A stretch of 29,587 nt of DNA from CAYJXJ01 sp964374095 (GCA_964374095.1 CAYJXJ010000042.1:1-29587); one strand, 5' to 3'. Positions 7,092 through 15,276 are shown, numbered from the stretch's first letter. Notes: generated from the sequence alone by a model not told the origin. Program-made: numbers and translations.

Positions 7092-9496
7092 CTGGCGTGA
7101 CCCCGGAAAGTCCCCGGCTCGCCGATCACGGCGTAGACCGCCAGGCCCGCGCCGTAGGCACCCAGCAGGGAGGCGGCCGCGCCGCCGATTCCCCAGCGAG
7201 GGATAAAGATCAGGCACAAGAGGATGTTGGCCGTCCCCGCCGCTATGCTGCCGGCGACCGAAATCCGCAATCCGCGCCAATCTCGCGCGGCGTAAAGGTC
7301 GGCGGCGATGCCGTGGGCCAGAACCAGGGAGCCTGCCGCGGCGAAGAGGATCAGCCACGCCGGCTCCAGCGGGTAGCGGCGTCCGAACAGGGCCAGGGCC
7401 GAGGCGCAGGCCAGCGCCAGCCCCGCAAATGCGGCCGCGGCGACGGGGCCGCGCATCCGGCGGTAGGCGTGCCATGCCGGCCCCTGGTCCTCCCGGGAAC
7501 TCGAAACGGGGATGAGCACGGCGGTCAGGATGTAGAGGACCGAGAGGCTGATCTGCACGGTGGACGTGAAATAGGCGCTGAAGACCCCCACCGCGGGCGC
7601 GCCCAGATGGCGGTTGAGTATGAGGCGCGCGGGCGCGACGATGCAGGCGAGAGTGAGGAGGTTCAGCGCCGCCAGCCCGGAATAGCGGGCCAGGGGGCCG
7701 AAGACCGACGCGTCAAAGCCGGGCCTGAGCAATCCGCGCAGCGACCACGCCGAGTTGAGGCTGCCGAGCGCGAAGGCGGCGGCCAGCGCGGCGACCAGCG
7801 CCGGGTGCGTCCGCACCCCTGCCGCCCACAGCCCCAGCAGAAGCGCCGGCGCGCTCAAGCCGTAGATCGTCTCGGAGAGTCCCCGTTCGCGGAAGCGGCG
7901 CAGGCCCAAGAGCGGGCTTGAGACCGCCACGTAGGCCGCGTTTGCGAAGGAGTAGAGCAGGGCGAGGTCGAGCAGGGGCGCGTCGAGGCCAAGCGAGTCC
8001 GCCAGCGCCCCGCGGCCCAGGAGCGCGGCGGCCAGGAGCAGTCCCGCCCAGGCGGCAAAGGAGGTCAAGGCCGTGGAGACGATGCGCCGCCGGCCTTCCT
8101 CGCGGCTCTCCTCCGCCAGGAACTTGGCGAGGGCGATGGGTAGGCCCAGAGTGGGCAGAATCTGGCCGAAGGCGGCGAGGGCGACGGCCACGTTGGCCTG
8201 GCCGTATTCGGTGGGCCCCAGCAAGCGGCCCGCCAGCACTTGTGTCGCCAGGACCGCGACCTTGGCGGTTCCGTAAAAGAGGCCGATCCACGTGAAGCCT
8301 TGCAGAAAGCTGCCGAGGAGCCTCTCCGAGGCGGGAGAGGGGTCGGCCCGGATTTGCGGCGCGGCGCGGGCTGAGTCCCAAGCTCGGTGAATATGGTCCG
8401 TGAGGCGGTCGAATTCCTTGGCATGCGTGTGGTCCGAGGCGAGTTCGACGCGCCCCCGGCGCCTCTCTTCGGTCTCGGTCACGGGCCAGCCGCGGGCGAT
8501 GCGCACCCATTCGACCGGGTCATCCGACACATAGAGCGGACCCGCGAGCGCCTTCAAAGACGGCAGGGGGGTCGCCAGCACGGGCCGTCCCATGGCCAAG
8601 CACTCATAGATCTTGGCCGGCACCACGCCCAGGTGGAAGGGGCTGATCACGTAGGGCATCAGGAAGGCGTCGAAGTCCTGCAGGCGGCGGGGAAGCTCCT
8701 CGCGGGGCACGGGGGCAAGCCGCCGGACCGATGCCGGGAGCGCGGGCGCCGCGCCCTTTACGAAGCCCGAGACCGTGACCTCAAAGCCGGCCTCGGCCAG
8801 CGCGCTGACGAGGTCGGGGCGGAGGTCCTTCGACCAGGTCCCGTAGTAGCACAGACGCGTCGGGGGAGTTCGCGCGGGGGCCGCGGAAAAGAACTCCGGA
8901 GCCACGCCTTGGTGGATTTGGACGACCCGTGGGTGTTCCGCCTTCTTCTGCTCGAAGAGAAAGTCCGAGTCGCAAACCACCAGATCCGAGGCATCGAGGA
9001 GCTCCCGTTCCCGTTCCAGGAAATCCGCGGGGGCCGCGGGGTGGGCGCGGAAATTCGACGCGCAGTCGTAAACCAGCAGCGCCGGCGAGAGCCGGCGCTG
9101 CAGCTCCAGGCTCGTCGGGGTCGCAAAATAGCAGATGACCGCAGGGTGCGGCCTTAGCCCTTGTTTCCATAGATCTTCGAGAAGTTGTGGTATTAGCACC
9201 GAGTTGTTGACTTTCCTAAAGAGCGGCAAGGTCGGCGGCAGGACCCGCGGGGGGATGGTGCGCAGGCCCCGAGCCCCGTCCGGGGCGGCCCCGCGCGGCC
9301 GCGCCAGCGAGGCCAGCCGGCGCCCCAGCCTAGGCAGGTCCGCCAGCCCCGGGTCCCGGAAGCCGGAGTTCTCGATGAAGAACACGTCGTGGCCCGCGGC
9401 CGCCAGCTGCCAAGCGAATATTTGATGGCGCTGCCAAGCCGAGTCCCAATCGATCGAGGAGATGATGACGAACTGGAGCTGCTCGAATGAGGTCAT
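7085..9496 (-). CDS. Fusion of a GT-B glycosyltransferase and a Wzx/MATE-type polysaccharide flippase
   Basis: One uninterrupted 803-codon frame encodes two normally separate proteins. Residues 1 to about 375 form a GT-B transferase: FVIISSIDWDSAWQRHQ at the start, VYDC near 143 and PAKIYECLAMGRPVLATP near 293-310, the donor-nucleotide site with its acidic residue. After a short charged linker (about 376-392), residues 393-803 are a chain of some 12 hydrophobic segments beginning LLGSFLQGFTWIGLFYGTAKV and containing LAGRLLGPTEYGQANV, typical of Wzx/MurJ-superfamily polysaccharide exporters. The ATG at 9496 overlaps the upstream stop as ATGA; the TGA lies inside the start of the next gene. The fusion suggests that the GT's product is handed directly to the flippase. 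No frame break is visible at the junction. Confidence 0.9.
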   Translation of the reverse strand: MTSFEQLQFVIISSIDWDSAWQRHQIFAWQLAAAGHDVFFIENSGFRDPGLADLPRLGRRLASLARPRGAAPDGARGLRTIPPRVLPPTLPLFRKVNNSVLIPQLLEDLWKQGLRPHPAVICYFATPTSLELQRRLSPALLVYDCASNFRAHPAAPADFLERERELLDASDLVVCDSDFLFEQKKAEHPRVVQIHQGVAPEFFSAAPARTPPTRLCYYGTWSKDLRPDLVSALAEAGFEVTVSGFVKGAAPALPASVRRLAPVPREELPRRLQDFDAFLMPYVISPFHLGVVPAKIYECLAMGRPVLATPLPSLKALAGPLYVSDDPVEWVRIARGWPVTETEERRRGRVELASDHTHAKEFDRLTDHIHRAWDSARAAPQIRADPSPASERLLGSFLQGFTWIGLFYGTAKVAVLATQVLAGRLLGPTEYGQANVAVALAAFGQILPTLGLPIALAKFLAEESREEGRRRIVSTALTSFAAWAGLLLAAALLGRGALADSLGLDAPLLDLALLYSFANAAYVAVSSPLLGLRRFRERGLSETIYGLSAPALLLGLWAAGVRTHPALVAALAAAFALGSLNSAWSLRGLLRPGFDASVFGPLARYSGLAALNLLTLACIVAPARLILNRHLGAPAVGVFSAYFTSTVQISLSVLYILTAVLIPVSSSREDQGPAWHAYRRMRGPVAAAAFAGLALACASALALFGRRYPLEPAWLILFAAAGSLVLAHGIAADLYAARDWRGLRISVAGSIAAGTANILLCLIFIPRWGIGGAAASLLGAYGAGLAVYAVIGEPGTFRGHARC

Positions 9497-10407
9497 TTGG
9501 CCGCGCGGCGGTGATGCTCCAGCGTGTCACGCAGGGCCTGGGCGAGCGTGATCCGCGGCCGCCAGCCCGTGCCGCGGGTGAGCTTGCCGTGGTCTCCCAC
9601 GATGCGGGGAACCTCGGACCCGCGCAGGCGGGAGCGGTCCACGCGCACCTCGAAGCGCAACGGCGACAGCGCCAGCAGCCCCGAGAGGATGTCGGCCATG
9701 GGCACGGCCGAGCCGCGGCAGACGTTGTAGATCCCTCCGGGCCGGCCGGCGGCCGGCAGCGACGCGAAGGCCCGGGCCACGTCGCGCGCGTCGAGGTAGT
9801 CCCGGCGCGGGGTGAGGTCTCCGACCCGGATCGTCCGCGGGGCTCGGCCGAGCTCGGCCAGGGCGATCTGGCGCGCGAAGGCCCCGGGGGCCAGGCGCTC
9901 GGGGATGCCCGGCCCCAGCACGTTGAAGACCCTGGCGACGTAGATTGGGATTCCCCGGTGCCGCCCGGAGAGCGCGGCGAAGGTCTGGGCGAGCTTGCTC
10001 GAGCCGTAGAGCGTGACCGGCCGGGTCGGCGCCTCCTCGGTCACCGGGCCGGACCCGGGAGGGGGGCCGTATTCTCCGGAGGACCCGCAGAGGATGAACG
10101 TCGGCCGGTTCCCGGCGGGAAGGGCGGCCGCCGCTTCGATAGCGTTGAGGGTCGTGGTCACGTGCGCCCGCCACAGCCCCTCCCAACCGAGCCGGCGGGT
10201 GGTTCCGGCCAAGTGGAAGACCCAGCGCGGCCGGCAGCGCCGAAAGAGACGGGCCACGGCCGCGGGCTCCGTCATCTCGCAGGCCAGCATTCCGGGGCGG
10301 GGGGAGCGGCTCGAGCGCCAGATACGGCGGCCGGGATAGCGCCGGCGCAGTTCGGCGTATAGAGGTCCGGCCAGGAAGCCGGCCGCGCCGGTGATTAGGA
10401 CCGACAT
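9493..10407 (-). CDS. NAD(P)-dependent sugar-nucleotide reductase, GDP-6-deoxy-4-keto-mannose reductase (RMD)-like
   Basis: An extended short-chain dehydrogenase of 304 residues. It has the dinucleotide motif TGAAGFLA (6-13), the catalytic serine in CGSSGEYG, and Y125-x3-K129 in YGSSK. The segments RVFNVLGPGIPERLAPGAF, IRVGDLTPRRDYLDARDV and YNVCRG closely follow the RMD group, which reduces GDP-4-dehydro-6-deoxy-mannose to GDP-rhamnose. No GDP-mannose 4,6-dehydratase of the usual Gmd type is seen, so another 4-keto substrate, perhaps from the neighbouring dehydratase, is possible. The inner ATG at 10407 is chosen over the one nine codons upstream because it places the Rossmann strand at the usual position. 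It overlaps the downstream gene by 4 bp. Confidence 0.88.
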   Translation of the reverse strand: MSVLITGAAGFLAGPLYAELRRRYPGRRIWRSSRSPRPGMLACEMTEPAAVARLFRRCRPRWVFHLAGTTRRLGWEGLWRAHVTTTLNAIEAAAALPAGNRPTFILCGSSGEYGPPPGSGPVTEEAPTRPVTLYGSSKLAQTFAALSGRHRGIPIYVARVFNVLGPGIPERLAPGAFARQIALAELGRAPRTIRVGDLTPRRDYLDARDVARAFASLPAAGRPGGIYNVCRGSAVPMADILSGLLALSPLRFEVRVDRSRLRGSEVPRIVGDHGKLTRGTGWRPRITLAQALRDTLEHHRRAAK

Positions 10408-10474
10408 GGTTTCGCCCTGCCGGGCCGCAACCATTCCCTCGTTGTCCCGCTTCGCGGGAGCCCCAACTCGGTCA

Positions 10475-11467
10475 TTAGACGTTGTAGCGGGAAGGCTTGT
10501 AGGCGTCGAGGTGCGCGCGCAAGTACTCGAGCGTCGGGACCAGCCCCTCCTCGAGGCTGTAGCGGGGTCTCCAGCCGAGCAGGCGCCGCGCCCGGCCGTA
10601 GTCGCAGACCAGGCGGTAGACCTCGCTCTGCGCGGGCCGAAGGCGCTTGCGGTCCTTGCGGATCGGAGCGCGGCGGCCGAGCAGCGTCATGAGGACCCGG
10701 GCGGCCTGCCCGATCGCCACCCCCCGTCCCGAGCCGAGATTGACGACCCGGCCCAAGGCTTTCGTCGATCCCGCGGCCGCCAGGAATCCATCGACCGTGT
10801 CCATGACGAAGTTGAAATCCCGGACGGGAGTCAGGTCTCCGAGGTCCAAGAGCCCTTTCTCCGACAGGAGCTGGATGGCGATCGTGGGCAGGATGGCGCG
10901 GGCCGATTGGCGCGGGCCGTAAGTGTTGAAGGGCCGGACCACGGTCACGGGCAGGCCGTAGGCGCGGTGGTAGGACTCCGCGAGATGGTCGGCCCCAATC
11001 TTGGAGGCCGAGTAGGGGGATTGCCCCTGCAGGGGATGGCCCTCGTCGATGGGGGTGTAGAGGGCGGTGCCGTAGACCTCCGAGGTCGAGGTGTGGACGA
11101 CGCGCTTGACCCGGTGCCGCCGGCAGGCCTCGAGCACGTTGAGGGTGCCGCCCACGTTGACCGTCTGGTAGCTCGAGGGGGCGGCGTAGGAATAGGGGAT
11201 CGAAATGAGCGCGGCCAGGTGGAACACGACCTCCTGGGAGCGCGCCAGCTCCGAGACGCAATAGGCGTCGGTGATGTCGCCGAGCTGGATGTCGATGCGC
11301 CGGGCCAGGTCCCGGGGGGTTTCCTCCAGGTGGCCGAAGTGGCTGCGGGAGTTGTAGCGCGCCAGCGCCCGCACCCTGGCGCCCCGGCGCGCCAACTCTT
11401 CGGCCAGATGGCTTCCGATGAAGCCTCCGGCGCCCGTCACAAGGACGCGAACGTCCTTCCAATTCAT
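10475..11467 (-). CDS. NAD-dependent 4,6-dehydratase, LegB/ArnA-like extended SDR
   Basis: A 330-residue extended SDR with TGAGGFIG (11-18), HTSTSEVYG (125-133) containing the acid/base region, and Y152-x3-K156 in YSASK. HLAALISIPYSYAAPSSY and RPFNTYGPRQSARAILPTI are hallmarks of the subgroup containing LegB, the GDP-GlcNAc 4,6-dehydratase that starts legionaminic acid synthesis; UDP-sugar dehydratases of the same subgroup are an alternative. The CMP-sugar synthetase at 16757-17596 would fit a nonulosonate route, but no LegC, LegG or LegI is in this window. ATG at 11467 is used; the frame is open upstream but that part is not conserved-looking. An extended -10 box sits 39 bp upstream. Confidence 0.88.
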   Translation of the reverse strand: MNWKDVRVLVTGAGGFIGSHLAEELARRGARVRALARYNSRSHFGHLEETPRDLARRIDIQLGDITDAYCVSELARSQEVVFHLAALISIPYSYAAPSSYQTVNVGGTLNVLEACRRHRVKRVVHTSTSEVYGTALYTPIDEGHPLQGQSPYSASKIGADHLAESYHRAYGLPVTVVRPFNTYGPRQSARAILPTIAIQLLSEKGLLDLGDLTPVRDFNFVMDTVDGFLAAAGSTKALGRVVNLGSGRGVAIGQAARVLMTLLGRRAPIRKDRKRLRPAQSEVYRLVCDYGRARRLLGWRPRYSLEEGLVPTLEYLRAHLDAYKPSRYNV

Positions 11468-11505
11468 GAGGGCCTTCGGATGCCTGCCGTCATAGGGATT
11501 TTGAG

Positions 11506-11514
11506 ATTCTACCA
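11506..11514 (-). promoter_or_regulatory. Extended -10 promoter element TGGTAGAAT
   Basis: On the minus strand the sequence AAATGGTAGAATC places an extended -10 element (TGG + TAGAAT) about 40 bp ahead of the dehydratase ATG at 11467. The TAG of the -10 hexamer is also the stop codon of the preceding membrane protein gene. No good -35 is seen, which is normal for extended -10 promoters. The AAATGGTA core recurs at 12808-12820 and 21142-21154. Confidence 0.5.
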
Positions 11515-12789
11515 TTTCGGACGTCCCGCCCCCCGGCGGCGCGCGACCGGCAGGCTCGCGAATGGGAACAAGAGCGGCAGATAGAGGATGCGGTGGCGGG
11601 TGGCGCTCCCCAGATCGAACTCGAGGAGCCCGGAGCCGACGGCCATGGCCGAGAACACGCCCAGGATCAGGAGCCGCTCGGGAGTCCACGCCCCGCGCAG
11701 GGCGCCGGCCAGGCCCAGGCACGCGAGCCCGAGCAGCGCCACGTTCTCAAGGGAGGCGATGAAGCGCCCGAGGCTTCCTTCAAGAGGGTAGAGGCCGGGC
11801 AGGGGCATGAACAAGGCGTAGAACATGCCCTTGGGAAGGAAGGCCGCCACGTCCCACCAGGTATTGAACTCGACGCCATAAAACAGTTGGGTTCCTATGC
11901 GCCGTCCCTTATAGAGATGGGCCCAGGCCTGGTCCGAGACCTGGCGGATGCGCCGCGTCTCGGACAGGCGGCGCGGGCTGAGAGGCGAGACGAGGCGATC
12001 GGACTTCGGGTCATGAGTGATCGGGAGGATGTTCAATTCCTGCCGGCCGCTATTGCTCGGGGCCAGGGGGCCGTTGAAGACGTAGCGGGCGAGAGCCTGG
12101 TAGGCGAAGGGGGCGGCCAGCGCCGTCGCCCCGGCCAGGAGAGCGGCGCGCGCCGGGCGACCCTGCCTCCAGCGGAGGGCGGCCGCGGCCGCGCCGATGG
12201 GCGCTGCGACCGCGGCCAGGACCGCCATGACGTAGGCGCGCTGGAACCCCACGGCGATCAGCGCGACGAAGGCAAGGACCAGGGCGCGCGCCAGGTCGCG
12301 GCCGCGCTCCAGGCTCATGGCTCGAGCGAGCAGGGCCAAGGCCGCGAACACGCACAGGGCCACCGGGCCGTCCTTGAAGTTCTGGGAGGTTATGAAGACG
12401 TTGGTCGGCCAAACGGCCATGACCGCCGCCGCGGCCAAGGCCGGCCCGGGGCCGGCCGCGCATGCCGCCAGGTGGTAGAAGGCGAGCACGGCCAAGGCGC
12501 CGATCGCGGCCTGCAGGAGCTTGACGGCCAGCGGCCGCGGCCCGGTCACGCGGTAGACCATGGCGGTGGCCATGGCCTGGACCCGCTTGGGGGGTGAGAC
12601 GCCCGGGACGTACCAGCGGCCCTGCGCCCGCGCCTTCAGGATGTCCGAGGCGAGCTCCTCCATGTGGTGGGCGTCGGTGTAATAGTATTCCGGGAGGAGG
12701 GGATGGAACTCCGTGACCAGGGCCAGCCCCGCGCGCAGGAGGAGCGCGGCCAAAAACAGATTTCGGAGAGACCCGCTAATCAGCGACAC
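11509..12789 (-). CDS. GT39-like integral membrane glycosyltransferase
   Basis: A 426-residue protein with about nine or ten hydrophobic segments. After the first helix it has EFHPLLPEYYYTDAHH (27-42), an aspartate-containing external loop, and further on AVWPTNVFITSQNFKDG. These are features of dolichyl-phosphate-mannose-type (PMT_2/GT39) membrane proteins found in polysaccharide loci. It is shorter than typical ArnT proteins (about 550) and lacks their long C-terminal domain. The start is taken as GTG at 12789; it has only a weak ribosome site and a very short leader from the candidate promoter at 12808-12816. Its TAG lies in the next gene's promoter. Function as a transferase is inferred from fold only. 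Confidence 0.8.
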   Translation of the reverse strand: MSLISGSLRNLFLAALLLRAGLALVTEFHPLLPEYYYTDAHHMEELASDILKARAQGRWYVPGVSPPKRVQAMATAMVYRVTGPRPLAVKLLQAAIGALAVLAFYHLAACAAGPGPALAAAAVMAVWPTNVFITSQNFKDGPVALCVFAALALLARAMSLERGRDLARALVLAFVALIAVGFQRAYVMAVLAAVAAPIGAAAAALRWRQGRPARAALLAGATALAAPFAYQALARYVFNGPLAPSNSGRQELNILPITHDPKSDRLVSPLSPRRLSETRRIRQVSDQAWAHLYKGRRIGTQLFYGVEFNTWWDVAAFLPKGMFYALFMPLPGLYPLEGSLGRFIASLENVALLGLACLGLAGALRGAWTPERLLILGVFSAMAVGSGLLEFDLGSATRHRILYLPLLFPFASLPVARRRGAGRPKW

Positions 12790-12807
12790 CTATTCACTGG
12801 GGCGGAA

Positions 12808-12816
12808 ATTTTACCA
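12808..12816 (-). promoter_or_regulatory. Extended -10 promoter element TGGTAAAAT
   Basis: The minus strand reads AAATGGTAAAATT, an extended -10 element (TGG + TAAAAT) 19-24 bp before the GTG at 12789. Transcription would start near 12801, giving a leader of about a dozen bases. The surrounding plus-strand GGCGGAAAT...ATTTCGCC can also form a small hairpin. The same AAATGGTA core is seen at two other gene starts in the window. Confidence 0.45.
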
Positions 12817-12897
12817 TTTCGCCTCTCGAAGGGGTGCTTCCCCAGCATGGGGCGCATGGGGCCAGAACTTCCCCAAGCGTCCTGGGAGTAGGTGCTT

Positions 12898-13052
12898 AGG
12901 GCCTGGGGAAGGCCGTAAAGAAAGAAGAAAGGTAACGCCGCGGGGTCTTTGGGTGTCGTGACGTTTCGCTTGCAAAAGAGGCTGCCTCCGTCGTAGAGTG
13001 TCCTTTCGCAAAGCAAGGGCGGGACCTTTTCTTTCTTCTTTGGAGAAGGCCC
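12898..13052. repeat. Nested imperfect inverted repeat
   Basis: Left arm AGGGCCT (12898-12904) plus a 17-nt purine tract (12917-12933, AAAGAAAGAAGAAAGGT) faces a right arm of an 18-nt pyrimidine tract (13024-13041) plus AGGCCCT (13046-13052). The purine and pyrimidine arms pair with a slip of one or two bases. About 90 bp lie between the inner arms. No target-site duplication is obvious. Confidence 0.4.
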
Positions 13053-13095
13053 TGCCTTTGTCTTAACACCCTAAACGAGGAGGCAGGCGAATCGT

Positions 13096-13111
13096 GAATG
13101 CTCTCGCATTC
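13096..13111. other. Small perfect hairpin
   Basis: GAATGC and GCATTC form a perfect 6-bp stem around the loop TCTC. There is no adjacent T run on either strand, so it is not a clear intrinsic terminator. Confidence 0.4.
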
Positions 13112-13208
13112 CGGCGCTTCGTACACACACAATACAAATTAATGGGGTCCGAACTTGTGGGTAAGGATGAGACAATCTTTCAGCGCACCCGTCCCTTCCG
13201 TTGTGGAG

Positions 13209-14216
13209 TCAGGCCTTGCGGGCCGCCACCAGCATGCTTCCACTGAGCTGGTGTTTCCTCAGGAAGTCTTGAAAATCGGCCTGCATTCGCCCTCCCATCG
13301 CGCCGGCGTCCATGACGATCGAGCGGATGAAGGGATCCAGCCGAATCTTCGCGGGCATCAGGAGGACATTCCGCTGGACATGCTGTAAGTCCAACCGCCC
13401 AGGCGTCGAGGTTTCGATAGCCCGAAATCCGGCGTCCTCCAGCAGGCGCAGGAGCGTGGGCCTAGTGAAGTAATTGGGCAGCTTGAAGGTGACGTCGTTA
13501 TGCCAGGGACCGAGCGCCTGATACTCGAAGCCGTCGAAATTAGGTGAACTGACCACAAGCACCCCCCCCTTTTTCATGGCGCGATGGATCTTGGCGCAGA
13601 CGTCTCGGGGTTCGTCGAAGTGGCCCAACACCTCCCAGAGGGTCACCAGGGAATACCGGCCCTCGGCCAGATCCACATCCTTCAAGACCGCGTTTACGAT
13701 GCGGCCCGGCAGCCGGCTCGCCGCGAATCGGGCCGCGACCCTGTTGGGCTCGATCCCGAGAAGGCTGCGGTAACCGCGGCTGCCAAGGGTCTCTAGGAAC
13801 TCGCCAGAGCCGCATCCGATGTCGAGGACGTGGCCGCCGAGGACGTGTCGCCGGATCCAGGCGGCGCGGTCTTGCCAAATCAACGCCATGCGTTTGGGAC
13901 GCGTCTTGAGCACGATCTCCCTGAAAAAACGATCGAGCCCTCGCGACGCCTTATAGTACCGCTCCTTGTGTTGGGCCCTGAAGTATGGATTGATGAAGAC
14001 CATCGCGCATCGTCGGCACCGTACGAACCTCAAGCCCTGCTTGATGAAAAGCCTCCGATTCGTTCGGGAGGCGCAGACGGGGCATGACCGCGGGCGCAGC
14101 AACTCATGGCGCGCCATGCCCGTGCGCGGATCGAGGAAAAGACGCCGGTACTCCGCGTCTTCCAGCCGGTGATGGCGGGTGTTATCCCGCAATCGCTTGA
14201 TGTCGTCGAGGTTCAA
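13209..14216 (-). CDS. SAM-dependent methyltransferase with N-terminal zinc ribbon
   Basis: A 335-residue class I methyltransferase. CPVC (45-48) and CRRC (67-70) form a zinc ribbon, the SAM-binding motif I is VLDIGCGSG (130-138), an acidic loop IEPN follows about 20 residues later, and SSPNFDG lies in the later part of the fold. This architecture is common among sugar O-, N- or C-methyltransferases in glycan clusters. The start is uncertain: TTG at 14216 overlaps the previous gene by 35 bp and has an AGAGAG site upstream; TTG 14192 or ATG 14117 are alternatives. The codons for MKKGGV contain A5 followed by G8 (plus-strand C8 at 13562-13569), a possible slippage site. It closes the radical SAM operon. 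Confidence 0.88.
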   Translation of the reverse strand: MNLDDIKRLRDNTRHHRLEDAEYRRLFLDPRTGMARHELLRPRSCPVCASRTNRRLFIKQGLRFVRCRRCAMVFINPYFRAQHKERYYKASRGLDRFFREIVLKTRPKRMALIWQDRAAWIRRHVLGGHVLDIGCGSGEFLETLGSRGYRSLLGIEPNRVAARFAASRLPGRIVNAVLKDVDLAEGRYSLVTLWEVLGHFDEPRDVCAKIHRAMKKGGVLVVSSPNFDGFEYQALGPWHNDVTFKLPNYFTRPTLLRLLEDAGFRAIETSTPGRLDLQHVQRNVLLMPAKIRLDPFIRSIVMDAGAMGGRMQADFQDFLRKHQLSGSMLVAARKA

Positions 14217-15276
14217 CGTGCTCTCTGCAATGGAGGAACGCCTCCAAGGCCGCCGCTAGGCGGTCGGTGGAGCCTCGGATCATCTCCTGGATCGCTTCTG
14301 TTTCAACGGGATCTTCGCGCCGGGCTCGCTCCACCGCCCGTTGGATGGCCGCGGCGAAGGAGGGGATATCCCGGCCGGGTTCCGAGAAGCGGTATGGGAT
14401 TTCCATGCTCAGGGGACTGGCAATCTCGGGCAAGGCGAGCGAGACGCAGTGCTTGCCGGCCAGGGCGGCTTCCACAAGCATAATGGAGTCGATTCCGACG
14501 AAGACGTCGTGGTCCCGAAGGGCGTCCTCCCAGGTTCCGCCCGGCTCGAAGCGCACGGAATCGGGCAGCCGCGCGCCGGCGGATTCCCTCGGGTGGGGGC
14601 GGTAGCACAGCTCGACGGACCCCGGCGGAAAACTATCCAGGGAGTCCACGATGACGGCCCAGAGGTTCATGTCATTTTCCGCGAAGGCGCTGTGAAGGGC
14701 GCCCCCTCGCAAGGCGGGTTGGGAGACCACCAGGACGCGCGTGGGGCCCTGGCCGGGATCGCGCGTGAAGGCGGTTCTCCGGAGCCAGGCGCCTTCCAAT
14801 TGTGGATGTCCGACCACGCTGATCGCGCGGGGCTGGCACATGAAACGGGCGAAGCCTTCTCGGCTCGCCGCGTCGATGCAGCACACATGGTCCGGGACGT
14901 AACTCGGGAGCCCCGCGGCGTCGAAGAAACGGTCGTAGCGCTTCCAATGGTCCATGACGCCAAGCACCGGCACGCCTAAATCACGGCAGGCCCGGATAAG
15001 ATGGTTGTTGACGCTGGCTGGGGAGCCGATGGTGCAGATGACCCGTGAGAATCCCTCGGCGCGGAGCGCGTCGCTCCAGCCGGAGACCGTGAGTCTGAGC
15101 CCGCCGCGGAAGTCGCCGAGGGGACGGTAATTCCCGCCCCACTTCCGGACCAACGGCTCCGCCATCGGGTGAGCGATGACGCAAGCTTGCCGTCGGCTGA
15201 GCGCCGTCCCGAGCGCCGGCAGCAGAAACCTGGTTCCGCCGGCTTCTTGCAGGTAGACGAGAGGCCGGTGACTCAA
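14182..15276 (-). CDS. GT-B-like protein of surface-glycan synthesis
   Basis: A 364-residue soluble protein with alternating alpha/beta character. The N-terminal half has VICTIGSPASVNNHLIRAC and VPVLGVMDHWKRY; the C-terminal half contains ISVVGHPQLEG, YRPHPRE and then FVGIDSIMLVEAALAGKHCVS. The last segment corresponds in place to the donor-site helix of GT-B folds such as the glycerophosphotransferase and UDP-GlcNAc 2-epimerase-like proteins. No exact family is recognised; a glycosyl- or polyol-phosphate transferase is plausible. It begins with TTG at 15276, overlapping the upstream TGA as TTGA. It sits between the radical SAM protein and the methyltransferase, which suggests action on the same sugar or oligosaccharide. 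Confidence 0.8.
   Translation of the reverse strand: MSHRPLVYLQEAGGTRFLLPALGTALSRRQACVIAHPMAEPLVRKWGGNYRPLGDFRGGLRLTVSGWSDALRAEGFSRVICTIGSPASVNNHLIRACRDLGVPVLGVMDHWKRYDRFFDAAGLPSYVPDHVCCIDAASREGFARFMCQPRAISVVGHPQLEGAWLRRTAFTRDPGQGPTRVLVVSQPALRGGALHSAFAENDMNLWAVIVDSLDSFPPGSVELCYRPHPRESAGARLPDSVRFEPGGTWEDALRDHDVFVGIDSIMLVEAALAGKHCVSLALPEIASPLSMEIPYRFSEPGRDIPSFAAAIQRAVERARREDPVETEAIQEMIRGSTDRLAAALEAFLHCREHVEPRRHQAIAG

Larger units (their letters stand above)
12790..13208. other. 419-bp non-coding region with nested inverted repeats
   Basis: No convincing gene is present; the short open frames here have no protein-like composition. It holds: a -10-like element at 12808-12816; an inverted repeat pairing AGGGCCT (12898-12904) and a purine-rich arm (12917-12933) with a pyrimidine-rich arm (13024-13041) and AGGCCCT (13046-13052); a 7-bp stem pairing 13051-13057 with 13081-13087; and a perfect 6-bp hairpin with a 4-base loop (13096-13111, GAATGC/GCATTC). 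The A/G-rich tracts and the ACACACACAATACAAATTAA stretch near 13125-13142 are clearly less GC-rich than the neighbouring genes. A small RNA, an untranslated leader or the remains of a small repeat element are possible. Confidence 0.5.

Noticed and set aside
5841..12597. Long plus-strand open frames (for example 5841-7100, 7097-7921, 8387-9157, 9487-10362, 10391-11584, 11593-12597)
   Set aside because: They are antisense to recognisable enzymes and have low-complexity Gly/Arg/Glu/Gln composition without motifs.
12780..13132. Short minus-strand frames in the non-coding region (12780-13016, 12811-13011, 12896-13132)
   Set aside because: They overlap each other in different frames, have no signal peptide or domain and contain the inverted-repeat arms.
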